Source of the DNA: an uncultured Colwellia sp.
GTDB taxonomy: Bacteria; Pseudomonadota; Gammaproteobacteria; Enterobacterales; Alteromonadaceae
Assembly: GCA_913061475.1 (NCBI GenBank)
Contig: CAJXUN010000030.1
Location: forward strand, 1-54,836
Reading direction: 5' to 3'
DNA length: 54,836 bases
A model generated the notes under the pieces. The model searched no databases. It saw only the letters and a program-made list of their open reading frames with translations, and had not been told where the DNA came from. Below, piece after piece: positions 43,452 to 52,231 of the stretch. Every line of letters starts with the position of its first letter. The first letter of the stretch is position 1. A program made the position numbers and the translations under genes.

Positions 43452-46106
43452 TTAATAAAAGTCATACGAAAATCTAATACCAACGGTACGTGGTCTATTG
43501 GTGACAACTTTTGGCGTAAACTGTTGCGTATCGATATAGAGTATTGCACTTTCGTCCATGACGTTATCGATAAATAGTTCAGCTTTCCATTCGTCGTTTG
43601 TTATCCCAAAGCTTAAGTTGGCCAAAACGTAGCTGTCTTGCACGTAACGACCACCCGCGAAGGTTTGTCCATTACTGTCTTGGTAATTCACCCCAGAATA
43701 TACATCAGCTTCTTTTTCAATACTTAAGCCAGAGCCCGTACCGTAGATAAGATTAGTGGCGTCTTCTAATACATAAGCGTCCATGGTCATACTGGCTAAC
43801 CTATCACCAGTGTAACTGATTGAACCGTTAATATAACCCGTCATATCCTGCGCTATATGATAAAAGTATTGTGCTTGCAAATTACCTGAAAACTTAGCAG
43901 AGTATGGCAGTTGACTACCAACCGCAGGCGCAATGCCGGCAAGCTCACTATTAATTGACGTTAGCTCAGTATCGATAAAGCTAAAGGCACCAGAGATAAC
44001 TAAATTGTCAGTAGCTACCCAGGTAAAGTCACCGTCAACACCTCTGATTTCAGCATCGCCGACATTATCGGTAAAGACTAAAAAGCTGATATTAGTCGGG
44101 TCAAAACGTGAGGTTTGTAAATCAGATATTTTTGAGTAATAAGCCGTTGCATTAAACCGTAATGATTGATCAAATAACGTCGACTTAAAGCCTACCTCAA
44201 CATTATCTAAACTATCTGTAGTTGAATACACGGGAATGCGAAAGCCATCAAAAGCACCTGCTTGGTTTTTAGCTAAACCACCGCCTACGCGATTGGTTAC
44301 CGGTGGTCTAAAACCTTCAGAGTAAGAAGCGAAAACCATAACATCGTCATTTACTTGCCAATCAAGCGACGCTTTAATGATGGTGTCATCAACCGTTAAC
44401 TTGCCATCTTTATCAAGCAAGCTGGTATCTAACTGACCGCTGGCTATTGCTGCTTGAATAGCCGCGGCTTCATCTGCACCAAAGAATGCTGTTAAGGCTT
44501 CATCGCTACCATCACCAAAGGCTTTCAACCGGCCACTAACGTCCATTGTGGTTGTTGCACCTTTAAAAGAGTCTTCTATTTCGTACCAACGTGCGCCAAA
44601 ACTTGCCGTAACAGTATCGGTGAGGTCATACTCAAACTGTCCAAATAACGCTATTTGATCTATGGTGTGCGTAATATCATTGACGAAGCTAATTTCAGAC
44701 GAGAAAGGCCCGCCATTACTATTAATACCGTCGGTGCCAGCAAGCGTTTTTTGTAAATTATTAAAATAAGGTAAATCAGTATTACCTAATTGAAATTGTC
44801 CGACCGTTGAAAGTTCTTGCGAGTCGTAAAATATACCCGCGGTGACACGCCAGCGATTCTCAGCTGAGGTGTTTACGCGAAATTCATGGGTAATACGCGA
44901 AGTACTGGTTTCTTCTTTATAAAATTTCGTTGGGTCAACACATTCTTGTGTTTGTGGAGTTCCGGCGTAATTACACGCATAATAAGCCGCAAATGAGCCG
45001 CCATTAGTATAGCCGGTGTAATCGATGGTTGAATTGATGTCTCTGTCGAGATAACCCCCCGTGTAAACAATATCAAGGTGCTCAAGTCGACCTTCTAATG
45101 TCCAAGTAGTTAAACCAAAGTCATCATTATTATTTTCAGGTACAAAGCGGTTGGTAGACGATTCGCCTTCAAGGTTTGGATCATAAGCAAAAACGCCTTC
45201 AGTATCGAGAGATTGCTGAGTATGCTGAACTAATAAATCCCACTCATTATTGATGATATATGATAAACCGAAACGTGCACCGGCATAGTTTGCGGTATTA
45301 AAATCATCTTCAACTAAAGCATCATTTTTTGGCGAAGTAATAGGCACATCACCTGGATTGGTTAAAGCGTCACCTGATACACGACTGATAACTTCTGCAC
45401 TACCTATATAACCACCTTGACCAGGAACGTTTAAGATATTATCTATCCAACCGCCTTGGTGATCATTGTATGCGGCAACGCGAATAGCTAAATCACTTGA
45501 TAAAGACAAATTAATATAAGCTTCAACAGAATTGCTCATATCGCCGCCTTTAGTTGTGCTAGTGCTGGTATCAAAACCGGCTGCAAAACCATCATGACTT
45601 GGCTTATTGGTAATTAGGCGCACTGTTCCTGATTGTGAGCTAGCACCAAACAGTGTGCCTTGTGGCCCAGGCAAAACTTCAACACGCTCTACATCGGTAG
45701 CATAAATGTCTAAATTTCGTCCTTGCATCGAGACCGGTTGCTCATCTAAATAAAACGCGACAGAAGGTTGCAGCGCTTGTACGGATGAAACCGCAATACT
45801 GGTTTGTGTGGTAGCTGCGCCACGAATGTATATTTCATTTTGTCCGGGGCCGGTGCCTTGAAAAACTACGTTGGGTAAAAACTCTACATATTCATCAAAA
45901 TTTGAAACGCCAAGTTTTTCTAAGCTGTCACCAGTTAATGCCGTGACGGTAACGGGAACTTCTTGAATGGATTCTGTGCGTTTTGTAGCGGTAACTTCAA
46001 TGACTTCTATTTTTGCTTTTTCTTGCTTTTTAACTTCCTCTGCGTAGAGAGAGCTTGATGCCGTAATCGCTGTTAATACCGCACAATGCAGCTTAGTGAA
46101 TTTCAT
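43452..46106 (-). CDS. TonB-dependent outer-membrane receptor
   Basis: A receptor of 884 residues with a signal peptide (MKFTKLHCAVLTAITASSSLYA), a probable TonB box (IEVIEVTATKR), a plug domain (VPVTVTALTGDSLEKLG to FGASSQSGTVRLITNKP) and a 22-strand barrel ending in SYDFY with the terminal aromatic needed for assembly. It resembles the large group of Alteromonadales and sphingomonad receptors for uncharacterised substrates rather than siderophore or B12 receptors. The neighbours do not fix the ligand. Energy would come from a TonB-ExbBD complex, of which an orphan exbD lies at the other end of the window. Confidence 0.93.
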   Translation of the reverse strand: MKFTKLHCAVLTAITASSSLYAEEVKKQEKAKIEVIEVTATKRTESIQEVPVTVTALTGDSLEKLGVSNFDEYVEFLPNVVFQGTGPGQNEIYIRGAATTQTSIAVSSVQALQPSVAFYLDEQPVSMQGRNLDIYATDVERVEVLPGPQGTLFGASSQSGTVRLITNKPSHDGFAAGFDTSTSTTKGGDMSNSVEAYINLSLSSDLAIRVAAYNDHQGGWIDNILNVPGQGGYIGSAEVISRVSGDALTNPGDVPITSPKNDALVEDDFNTANYAGARFGLSYIINNEWDLLVQHTQQSLDTEGVFAYDPNLEGESSTNRFVPENNNDDFGLTTWTLEGRLEHLDIVYTGGYLDRDINSTIDYTGYTNGGSFAAYYACNYAGTPQTQECVDPTKFYKEETSTSRITHEFRVNTSAENRWRVTAGIFYDSQELSTVGQFQLGNTDLPYFNNLQKTLAGTDGINSNGGPFSSEISFVNDITHTIDQIALFGQFEYDLTDTVTASFGARWYEIEDSFKGATTTMDVSGRLKAFGDGSDEALTAFFGADEAAAIQAAIASGQLDTSLLDKDGKLTVDDTIIKASLDWQVNDDVMVFASYSEGFRPPVTNRVGGGLAKNQAGAFDGFRIPVYSTTDSLDNVEVGFKSTLFDQSLRFNATAYYSKISDLQTSRFDPTNISFLVFTDNVGDAEIRGVDGDFTWVATDNLVISGAFSFIDTELTSINSELAGIAPAVGSQLPYSAKFSGNLQAQYFYHIAQDMTGYINGSISYTGDRLASMTMDAYVLEDATNLIYGTGSGLSIEKEADVYSGVNYQDSNGQTFAGGRYVQDSYVLANLSFGITNDEWKAELFIDNVMDESAILYIDTQQFTPKVVTNRPRTVGIRFSYDFY

Positions 46107-46330
46107 ATTAATTATCCCTTGGCATTTTATTTGTGTTTTAATTATGTTTGAGTTGATATTATTAGAGTTGTAACTATATTGAGTCTCTGCTGCAGTTTAA
46201 CAATAAATGCCATTTATTACAAAAAACTCATGTTCAAGTTATTTATCGTTTTTTTTCATGTTTACTCTGCTGTTTACAGTAAGATTAAAGAAGATATAAT
46301 ATCAATACAAATTAAAATCAGGGGAATGAC

Positions 46331-48280
46331 TTGCCTATAAACGTCAAGAGCCAATTAAATCAAAAAGTATTTGTCAGTGCCTCGTCCATTATTATTGCAC
46401 TGATAATTTACACTGCTGCATTGCCGGAACAAGCACAAAGCTTATTTAGCTTTATTCAGGCTGGAATAGTTGATAATGGCAGTTGGTTTTATGTTCTTAC
46501 TGTCGCCTTTATTTTCTTTTTTGTTATTTTTCTAGGACTCTCTCGTTATGGTGACATTCGTTTAGGTCCCGATCATGCTACCCCTGATTACTCGATGCTG
46601 ACTTGGCTTTCGATGTTGTTTGCTGCAGGTATGGGTATAGGTTTAATGTTTTTTGGTGTTGCAGAGCCCTTGATGCACTATTTATCGCCACCGACGGCTG
46701 AAACAGGTACCGTAGAAGCAGTGCAAGAAGCAATGAAGATGACATTCTTCCATTGGGGATTACATGCTTGGGCTATTTACGCAATTGTCGCGCTGGTATT
46801 AGCTTATTTTAGCTATCGCCATAATCTACCTTTAACATTGCGTTCGGCTTTATATCCTTTGATTGGCGATAGAATTTATCAATGGCCAGGGCATTTAGTG
46901 GATGTTTTTGCTGTGGTCAGTACGGTTTTCGGTGTTGCGACTTCATTGGGCTTAGGAGCGTCACAGGTTAATGCCGGCTTTGGTTATTTATTTGGTATTG
47001 ATGTCTCAGTGACCAATCAAATAATTATCATGTGTGCTATCGTTGGATTAGCGGTTATATCGGTGGCGACCGGTTTAGATAAAGGTATTAAAATACTCTC
47101 TGAAACCAACATGGTGTTAGCGGTAATATTATTACTGCTGATTTTTGTTCTTGGGCCAACGGTATTCTTATTGCAAGCCTATTTACAAAATATTGGTGAT
47201 TATATCGCTGATATAGTGCATAACACCTTTAATTTATTTGCTTATAAGAAGACTGATTGGATTGGTGGTTGGACAATATTTTATTGGGGCTGGTGGCTTG
47301 CTTGGGCGCCATTTGTCGGTTTGTTTATTGCCAGAATTTCTCGTGGCCGTACTATTCGAGAGTTCATCGTAGGTGTAATGCTGATACCGACGGTGTTTAC
47401 TTTATTTTGGATGACCATTTTTGGTAATAGTGCCATTGATTTAGTGCACAACCAAGGTGTAGTGGAATTAGGTGAAATGGTCAGTAATGATTCATCAGTG
47501 GCGTTATTTGTATTTCTCGAAAACTTTCCATTAAGCACAGTACTATCGTTTTTTAGTGTCTTGATGATAGTGATATTCTTTGTGACTTCATGTGATTCTG
47601 GCGCTATGGTGGTTGATATGCTTTGTTCACATGGTAGTAACAATACGCCATTGTGGCAGCGAGTTTATTGGGCTGTAGGCATCGGCATTGTGGCGGCAAT
47701 ATTATTGTTGGCTGGAGGTCTAAACGCGCTGCAAACCATGACCATTGCCAGTGCTTTGCCTTTTGCTATCGTATTATTACTTGCCATTGTTGGATTAATT
47801 AAGGCGTTGCGAGTAGAAGCGTTTAAGCAGGAAAGTCAATTGATTGCAGCTGTTCCGCATGCCGGTAATGAAAACAATGACAGTTGGCAGATGCGATTGA
47901 AAAACATTGTCGATTATCCAAACAAGGCGAATGTGAATAAATTTATCAGCCAAACTATTGTGCCTGCCTTTGAGTCTGTTGCGCAAGAGTTAGAAAAAAA
48001 TCAAATCAGTGTTGTTGTTTCACATGAAGATGGCTTGAGCTTGATTGTTGATCATGGTGAAGAACAACAGTTTGTTTATCGGGTATTAGCTCAAAAGCAC
48101 TCACAGCCTGACTTTGTTATCGAAGCCGATGACGATGAGCAAAGTTATTATCGTGCAGAAGTACATTTAGAAGAAGGGGGGCAAGATTACGATATTATGG
48201 GTTGGTCAAAAACGGCAGTGATCAATAATATTATTGATCAATACCATAAACATCTGCACTTTTTACACTTGCTACGCTAA
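46331..48280 (+). CDS. BCCT-family (betaine/choline/carnitine) transporter
   Basis: A sodium- or proton-coupled carrier of 649 residues with twelve helices. The substrate-site Trp cluster occurs in the segment GGWTIFYWGWWLAWAPFVGLF, and FAAGMGIGLMFFGVAEPLMHY is also diagnostic. A hydrophilic C-terminal tail of about 150 residues resembles the osmosensing tail of BetT-like carriers. Translation begins at TTG about seven bases after AGGGG; the nearby ATG is out of frame. The 3' end overlaps the convergent MarR gene by four bases. The role is likely uptake of an osmolyte or quaternary amine. Confidence 0.93.
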   Translation: MPINVKSQLNQKVFVSASSIIIALIIYTAALPEQAQSLFSFIQAGIVDNGSWFYVLTVAFIFFFVIFLGLSRYGDIRLGPDHATPDYSMLTWLSMLFAAGMGIGLMFFGVAEPLMHYLSPPTAETGTVEAVQEAMKMTFFHWGLHAWAIYAIVALVLAYFSYRHNLPLTLRSALYPLIGDRIYQWPGHLVDVFAVVSTVFGVATSLGLGASQVNAGFGYLFGIDVSVTNQIIIMCAIVGLAVISVATGLDKGIKILSETNMVLAVILLLLIFVLGPTVFLLQAYLQNIGDYIADIVHNTFNLFAYKKTDWIGGWTIFYWGWWLAWAPFVGLFIARISRGRTIREFIVGVMLIPTVFTLFWMTIFGNSAIDLVHNQGVVELGEMVSNDSSVALFVFLENFPLSTVLSFFSVLMIVIFFVTSCDSGAMVVDMLCSHGSNNTPLWQRVYWAVGIGIVAAILLLAGGLNALQTMTIASALPFAIVLLLAIVGLIKALRVEAFKQESQLIAAVPHAGNENNDSWQMRLKNIVDYPNKANVNKFISQTIVPAFESVAQELEKNQISVVVSHEDGLSLIVDHGEEQQFVYRVLAQKHSQPDFVIEADDDEQSYYRAEVHLEEGGQDYDIMGWSKTAVINNIIDQYHKHLHFLHLLR

Positions 48281-48780
48281 CCTTTTGGAGCGTCAGTTTT
48301 AATAATACTACTGGCGCTCATCGCATTAAGTTCTAATAATGGTGCAGCATCTATTTCATTTGCGTCCATCATTTCTGATAAACGTTCCATTGAAGACAAT
48401 AACTGAGATTGTTCCCACTGGGCTAAGTTAGAGAACTTATCAATAAAATGTTCTTGTAATGCTTGTGGGGCATTAAGTAATAGCGCTTTACCATTGTCGG
48501 TTAGATAAAGGCCTACTTTACGCTTGTCTTGTGTGTCACGCACTCTTGAGATCAGGTTTTTATTTTCTAACCTATCAAGAATGTTAGTCACGGTAGCAGC
48601 ACTTAAATTAACACTTTTGGCTACTTGGCTTGAGTTGACGCCAGCAACTTTATCTATTTCTAGCATGATCAATAATTGCGGACTGGTTAAGCCTGAAGTT
48701 TTGCTCAGATGCTTTGAATGTAAATCTATCGCCCTGATCACCTTTCTGAGTGCAATTAATAATTCTTGATGTTTTTCCAT
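48277..48780 (-). CDS. MarR-family transcriptional regulator
   Basis: A protein of 167 residues with the MarR winged helix-turn-helix (VAKSVNLSAATVTNILDRLENKNLISRVRDTQDKRKVGLYLTDNGKALL; split here for reading, recognition helix SAATVTNILDRLE). It would act as a dimer, responding to a small ligand. It is convergent with the BCCT transporter, overlapping by four bases, and might regulate it. The transporter's upstream region has a short dyad (AATAAAT 46202-46208, ATTTATT 46212-46218), but no direct link is shown. Confidence 0.9.
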   Translation of the reverse strand: MEKHQELLIALRKVIRAIDLHSKHLSKTSGLTSPQLLIMLEIDKVAGVNSSQVAKSVNLSAATVTNILDRLENKNLISRVRDTQDKRKVGLYLTDNGKALLLNAPQALQEHFIDKFSNLAQWEQSQLLSSMERLSEMMDANEIDAAPLLELNAMSASSIIKTDAPKG

Positions 48781-48920
48781 GACAGTATGCTTTTAACGTT
48801 GAATTCCCGTAGTTTAATCAAAATTAAAAGTAGCGACTAGAAAAATAATCAAAATATCTATGATTAATCTTATGATATTGGGTTATTGTCGAATGGAATG
48901 GGGAGTTTATAAATTAAAAA

Positions 48921-48952
48921 AAAGCCGCTGAATCATATAATTTAACGGCTTT
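48921..48952 (-). terminator. intrinsic terminator of the M2 peptidase gene
   Basis: On the minus strand AAAGCCG pairs with CGGCTTT around an 18-base loop and continues into a long T run, about 60 bp after the peptidase stop codon. Confidence 0.7.
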
Positions 48953-49013
48953 ATAGTTTTATTACTTTATCTGGCACTGTTCATTGAAAAAATATCAGCA
49001 CCCCGTAATTAAG

Positions 49014-50858
49014 TTAAAAACCACATTGTTTGCCTTGGTTCTTCTCTTTTAACCAGGTATGCAATGGTGCAAAGTAATCAATAATAGCGGTGGCATCCAT
49101 TTGCTCGCTACCTGTTAATACCTTATATGCTTCTTGCCATGGCTTACTTGAACCCATTTCTAGCATGGTATTTAACGCTGCACCGGCATCTTTGTTGTTA
49201 TATATAGAACAACGATGGATCGGATCGGTATTACCTGAAATCTCACACAAAGCACGATGGAACTCAAATTGTTGAATATGTGCTAAGAAATAACGAGAGT
49301 AGGGTACGCCACCAGGAACATGATATTTAGCACCAGGGTCAAAAGCGTTGACGTCACGATCAACAGGAGCGCTTACACCTTGATATTTCTCACGCAATTC
49401 CCACCAAGCAGTATTGTAGTTTTCTGGTGTAACTTCACCGGAGTAAACTTTCCAACGCCACTGATCAACCATTAAACCAAAAGGAATAAAGGCGATTTTC
49501 TCTAACGCCATTTTCATTAACAAACCAATGTCTTTTGACTCATCAGGAATGCTATCAATGAGACCAATTTCTTTTAAGTACTTAGGTGTAACTGATAGCG
49601 CAATGGTGTCACCGATAGCTTCGTGAAATCCGTCATTAGCACTGTTTTGATAATAAACAGGTTGGTTTTTGTACGCGCGTTGATAAAAGTTATGGCCAAG
49701 TTCGTGATGGATAACTGAAAATTCTTCGCCAGTTTTTTGGATACACATTTTAATACGAATATCATCTTTGGCATCTAAATCCCACGCTGACGCATGACAT
49801 ACCACATCACGATCGGCAGGTTTAGTAAATAATGAACGCTGCCAAAACGTTTCTGGTAAGGCGTCAAAACCAAGTGAAGTAAAAAAGCCTTCAGCGCCTT
49901 TTACCATTTTAATTTCATCGTAGTTGTTAGCAGCAAGTTGCTGAGTAACGTCATAACCAGGATCCGCATTTTCTGGTGCGACTAGATCATAAATGTTGCC
50001 CCAAGACTGCGCCCACATATTACCTAATAAATGCGCAGGAATGGGTTGGTCTTGTGGTACTTTGTCTTCACCGTAAGTTTCGCCTAACTCAGAGCGAACA
50101 TAGCAATGTAAGTCATCATAAAGTGGCTTTACTTGTCCCCATAAACGGTCAAGCTCTTTGGCAAACTCATCAGCGGGCATATCATAATTAGAACGCCACA
50201 TTGCGCCTAAATCAGGGTAGCCTAAGCCTTGTGCACCTTCGTTACCAAGCTCTGCCTGACGAATGTATAAAGGTTTCATATCTGGGCTGATAGTTCTCCA
50301 GCCTTTCCACATTTCTAATAATTCATCGTAGTCACGTGATGTCGCCATTTTAGCCGTCATCTTACCTAAGCTTAATGTCTCGCCAGCTTTAGTGGTGTAA
50401 GTGCCTTTGCCATACATGCTATTTAATTCAGCGCCAATGTTGGCTAATTCTGCTGATTTAGCAGAATCTTGTGGTGCTGGCATAACCAAACTTTGCTTTA
50501 AAATATTGAGTTTTCGGCGTTGGTCTTCACTAACGTTAACATTATCAAATTTAGCGGCTGCCATGGCGAATCGAACGCCCGCTTCCGTTGATTTTTGATC
50601 GGCCGCGGCCGCGAGAGCAGAAGTATCTTCAGTAATGAAGTTTGAATTTATCCAAGCGGCACGACTTCCCTCAAGGTTTAATTGCACCATTTCTTTTGCG
50701 GTATCGGCTAAGAACTTCTCTGCGTCTTGAGCTGTTAATGCTTGGCTTGTTACGCTTGCAGGTGTAACGTCATTTTTTGTCGTGTTATCACCAGTGCAAG
50801 CACTTAGACTTGCGGCAACTAAAATAGCTACTGTGGTTAATTTAAATGTTGATTTCAT
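49014..50858 (-). CDS. M2-family peptidyl-dipeptidase (ACE-like) lipoprotein
   Basis: A zinc metallopeptidase of 614 residues, homologous to angiotensin-converting enzyme, that removes dipeptides from peptide C-termini. It has a lipoprotein signal (TVAILVAASLSAC), so it is membrane-anchored in the periplasm. The zinc site is HHELGHNFYQ (His385, His389) with the third ligand in HEAIGDTIAL. Length matches the single-domain bacterial enzymes. Together with the DPP7-like enzyme and two S8 proteases it fits a peptide-scavenging lifestyle. Two candidate small RNA genes lie upstream on the same strand. Confidence 0.94.
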   Translation of the reverse strand: MKSTFKLTTVAILVAASLSACTGDNTTKNDVTPASVTSQALTAQDAEKFLADTAKEMVQLNLEGSRAAWINSNFITEDTSALAAAADQKSTEAGVRFAMAAAKFDNVNVSEDQRRKLNILKQSLVMPAPQDSAKSAELANIGAELNSMYGKGTYTTKAGETLSLGKMTAKMATSRDYDELLEMWKGWRTISPDMKPLYIRQAELGNEGAQGLGYPDLGAMWRSNYDMPADEFAKELDRLWGQVKPLYDDLHCYVRSELGETYGEDKVPQDQPIPAHLLGNMWAQSWGNIYDLVAPENADPGYDVTQQLAANNYDEIKMVKGAEGFFTSLGFDALPETFWQRSLFTKPADRDVVCHASAWDLDAKDDIRIKMCIQKTGEEFSVIHHELGHNFYQRAYKNQPVYYQNSANDGFHEAIGDTIALSVTPKYLKEIGLIDSIPDESKDIGLLMKMALEKIAFIPFGLMVDQWRWKVYSGEVTPENYNTAWWELREKYQGVSAPVDRDVNAFDPGAKYHVPGGVPYSRYFLAHIQQFEFHRALCEISGNTDPIHRCSIYNNKDAGAALNTMLEMGSSKPWQEAYKVLTGSEQMDATAIIDYFAPLHTWLKEKNQGKQCGF

Positions 50859-51007
50859 AAATATCCGTTATTGTTTTTGTTAGCGCTAAATTTGCGCCTT
50901 TTGTTAACGTAATAGAAGGTCATGGCTAGTTTAGATTGAGATGACGATATTGGCAACAACATTGGCTTTTGTTGCTTTTATTTCAACGCAATTGACAAAT
51001 TTTGGGC
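50859..51007. other. 5' region of the M2 peptidase gene
   Basis: About 140 bp lie between the M2 start and the first sRNA terminator. The peptidase promoter must lie here; a TTGTCA-like -35 near 50995 on the minus strand is possible, but no paired -10 was clear. Confidence 0.3.
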
Positions 51008-51102
51008 AAAAAAAAGCTCAGCGAAAGGGATGCTGAGCCATTATATAAAATATACTAGGGAAAGTATGAAGTTCGCGTTTCAAAAGCATGCTCTTGAACC
51101 AC
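51008..51102 (-). ncRNA. candidate small RNA A (downstream copy)
   Basis: A minus-strand module of about 95 nt. A TATTAT box (51109-51114) lies 19 bases after GACAGT in a conserved upstream element. The predicted RNA has stem-loop 1 (51079-51098, eight pairs), stem-loop 2 (ATACT/AGTAT at 51052-51067 with loop UUCCCU) and a terminator (GCTCAGC/GCTGAGC at 51016-51038 followed by eight T). No open frame of note occurs. The pyrimidine loop could pair with a Shine-Dalgarno sequence such as AGGGAA. The paralogous copy B lies about 200 bp upstream on the same strand. Start site is estimated. Confidence 0.65.
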
Positions 51103-51133
51103 GCAAATATAATATCGCTGATGGCTGTTTTTA

Positions 51134-51155
51134 ACTGTCATGATTCTGTAACAGT
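51134..51155 (-). promoter_or_regulatory. conserved upstream element of sRNA A
   Basis: ACTGT at 51134-51138 and ACAGT at 51151-51155 form a dyad containing CTGTA. It matches the element before copy B (51330-51345) except for about six extra bases inside. It sits where an activator or -35 contact would be expected; the LexA spacing CTGT-N8-ACAG is not met. Confidence 0.45.
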
Positions 51156-51208
51156 TTGTACTCAACTATCGATTATTGCTTTTAAATTTTCTCTGGTGAA
51201 TTTTGGGC

Positions 51209-51298
51209 AAAAAAAAGCTCAAGCAAAATGTTGAGCTAAAAAATATACTAAGGAGAGTATAATAAATTCACTATTCAAACATCAGCTGTTTAAAAGAT
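51209..51298 (-). ncRNA. candidate small RNA B (upstream copy)
   Basis: A minus-strand module of about 90 nt built like copy A. A TATTAT box (51305-51310) lies 19 bases after GACAGT. Then come stem-loop 1 (51274-51294, TTTAAACA with TGTTTGAA), stem-loop 2 (TATACT/AGTATA at 51244-51261, loop CUCCUU, the exact complement of AAGGAG) and a terminator (AGCTCAA/TTGAGCT at 51216-51237 plus eight T). Stem sequences differ from copy A by paired changes (G-C in A against A-T in B at the terminator loop end), which supports RNA structure. Start site is estimated. Confidence 0.65.
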
Positions 51299-51329
51299 GG
51301 GTTAATAATAATGATTTGTGGTGTTTTTT

Positions 51330-51345
51330 ACTGTCTGTATACAGT
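51330..51345 (-). promoter_or_regulatory. conserved upstream element of sRNA B
   Basis: ACTGTCTGTATACAGT is a near-palindrome placed like the element before copy A relative to the TATTAT box. Its position and conservation between copies suggest an activator or repressor site. It also lies about 150 bp upstream of the divergent PsrA-like gene and might serve that gene instead. Confidence 0.45.
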
Positions 51346-51492
51346 AGCATTTTTTAATCTAGCTAGGGGAGTAGGGGGTTTCCTTGCTTTTGCTGGTTTA
51401 GCGGCTTAATCCTTGTTGCGTTATTTTAAACGCTTGTTTAAACTGCTTGTATTAATTTATTTCTTAAACTAGAACTACGGCGTTATTTACCT

Positions 51493-52119
51493 ATGAGTAC
51501 GAAGAATAAAATATTAGATGCAGCAGAAAATTTGTTTGCAGATAAAGGTTTTAATGGCACGTCTTTACGTGAAATAACCAGTCAGGCAGAAGTAAACTTA
51601 GCGGCAGTTAATTATCATTTTGGCTCGAAGAAAGAGTTGATCAAGGCGGTTATGTCCCGTTACATGAATGAATTATCGCCACGTTTGGAAGTTGCTCTAA
51701 CACAGGTATGTGCCACAGATGCGCCAAGTTTAATTGATGTGTTCTCTGCTTTTATTGATCCGTTATTATCATTAAATGAATTTAAAGATAACGGTACTAG
51801 TAATTTCTTGCAGCTTTTAGGCCGAGGTTATACCGATAGTCAAGGTTTCTTGCGTTGGTTTTTAACCACGCAATATCCAGGTGTTATTGATAATTTTATC
51901 TTAGCAGTACAGAAAGCTTACCCTGAATTAGGTGCTGAAGAAATGTTTTGGCGTTTGCACTTCACCATGGGCACTGTAGTTTTTACTATGTCTTCGAGTG
52001 ACGCACTCATTGATATCGCAAAAAGTGATTTCGATCGAGATTTACAAATATCAGATGTGATACGCAACGTGATCCCTTATGTTGCCGCCGGTGTTGGCGC
52101 ACCTATGCCAAAATTTTAA
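51493..52119 (+). CDS. TetR-family regulator, PsrA-like
   Basis: A protein of 208 residues with a TetR helix-turn-helix whose sequence GTSLREITSQAEVNLAAVNYHFGSKKELI closely follows PsrA-type regulators (the SLR.IT..A.VNLAAVNYHFGSKK pattern). PsrA in Pseudomonas and Shewanella senses long-chain fatty acids and represses beta-oxidation genes. The C-terminal domain (about residues 80-205) fits that group. No fatty-acid gene is adjacent. A weak ribosome site precedes the ATG. Confidence 0.85.
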   Translation: MSTKNKILDAAENLFADKGFNGTSLREITSQAEVNLAAVNYHFGSKKELIKAVMSRYMNELSPRLEVALTQVCATDAPSLIDVFSAFIDPLLSLNEFKDNGTSNFLQLLGRGYTDSQGFLRWFLTTQYPGVIDNFILAVQKAYPELGAEEMFWRLHFTMGTVVFTMSSSDALIDIAKSDFDRDLQISDVIRNVIPYVAAGVGAPMPKF

Positions 52120-52231
52120 CGCTAGATAGATGATGACTAGGTCGATATTTAGCTTTTTTGCGACTAAGAGTCTTTGTTTATGCAGGGGATTTAGGTAGAG
52201 TAGCAACATCTTAATATACTAAAGTGTTGCT

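Noticed and set aside
51330-51345. LexA (SOS) box
   Set aside because: The half-sites CTGT and ACAG are six bases apart rather than eight, and no SOS gene is adjacent.
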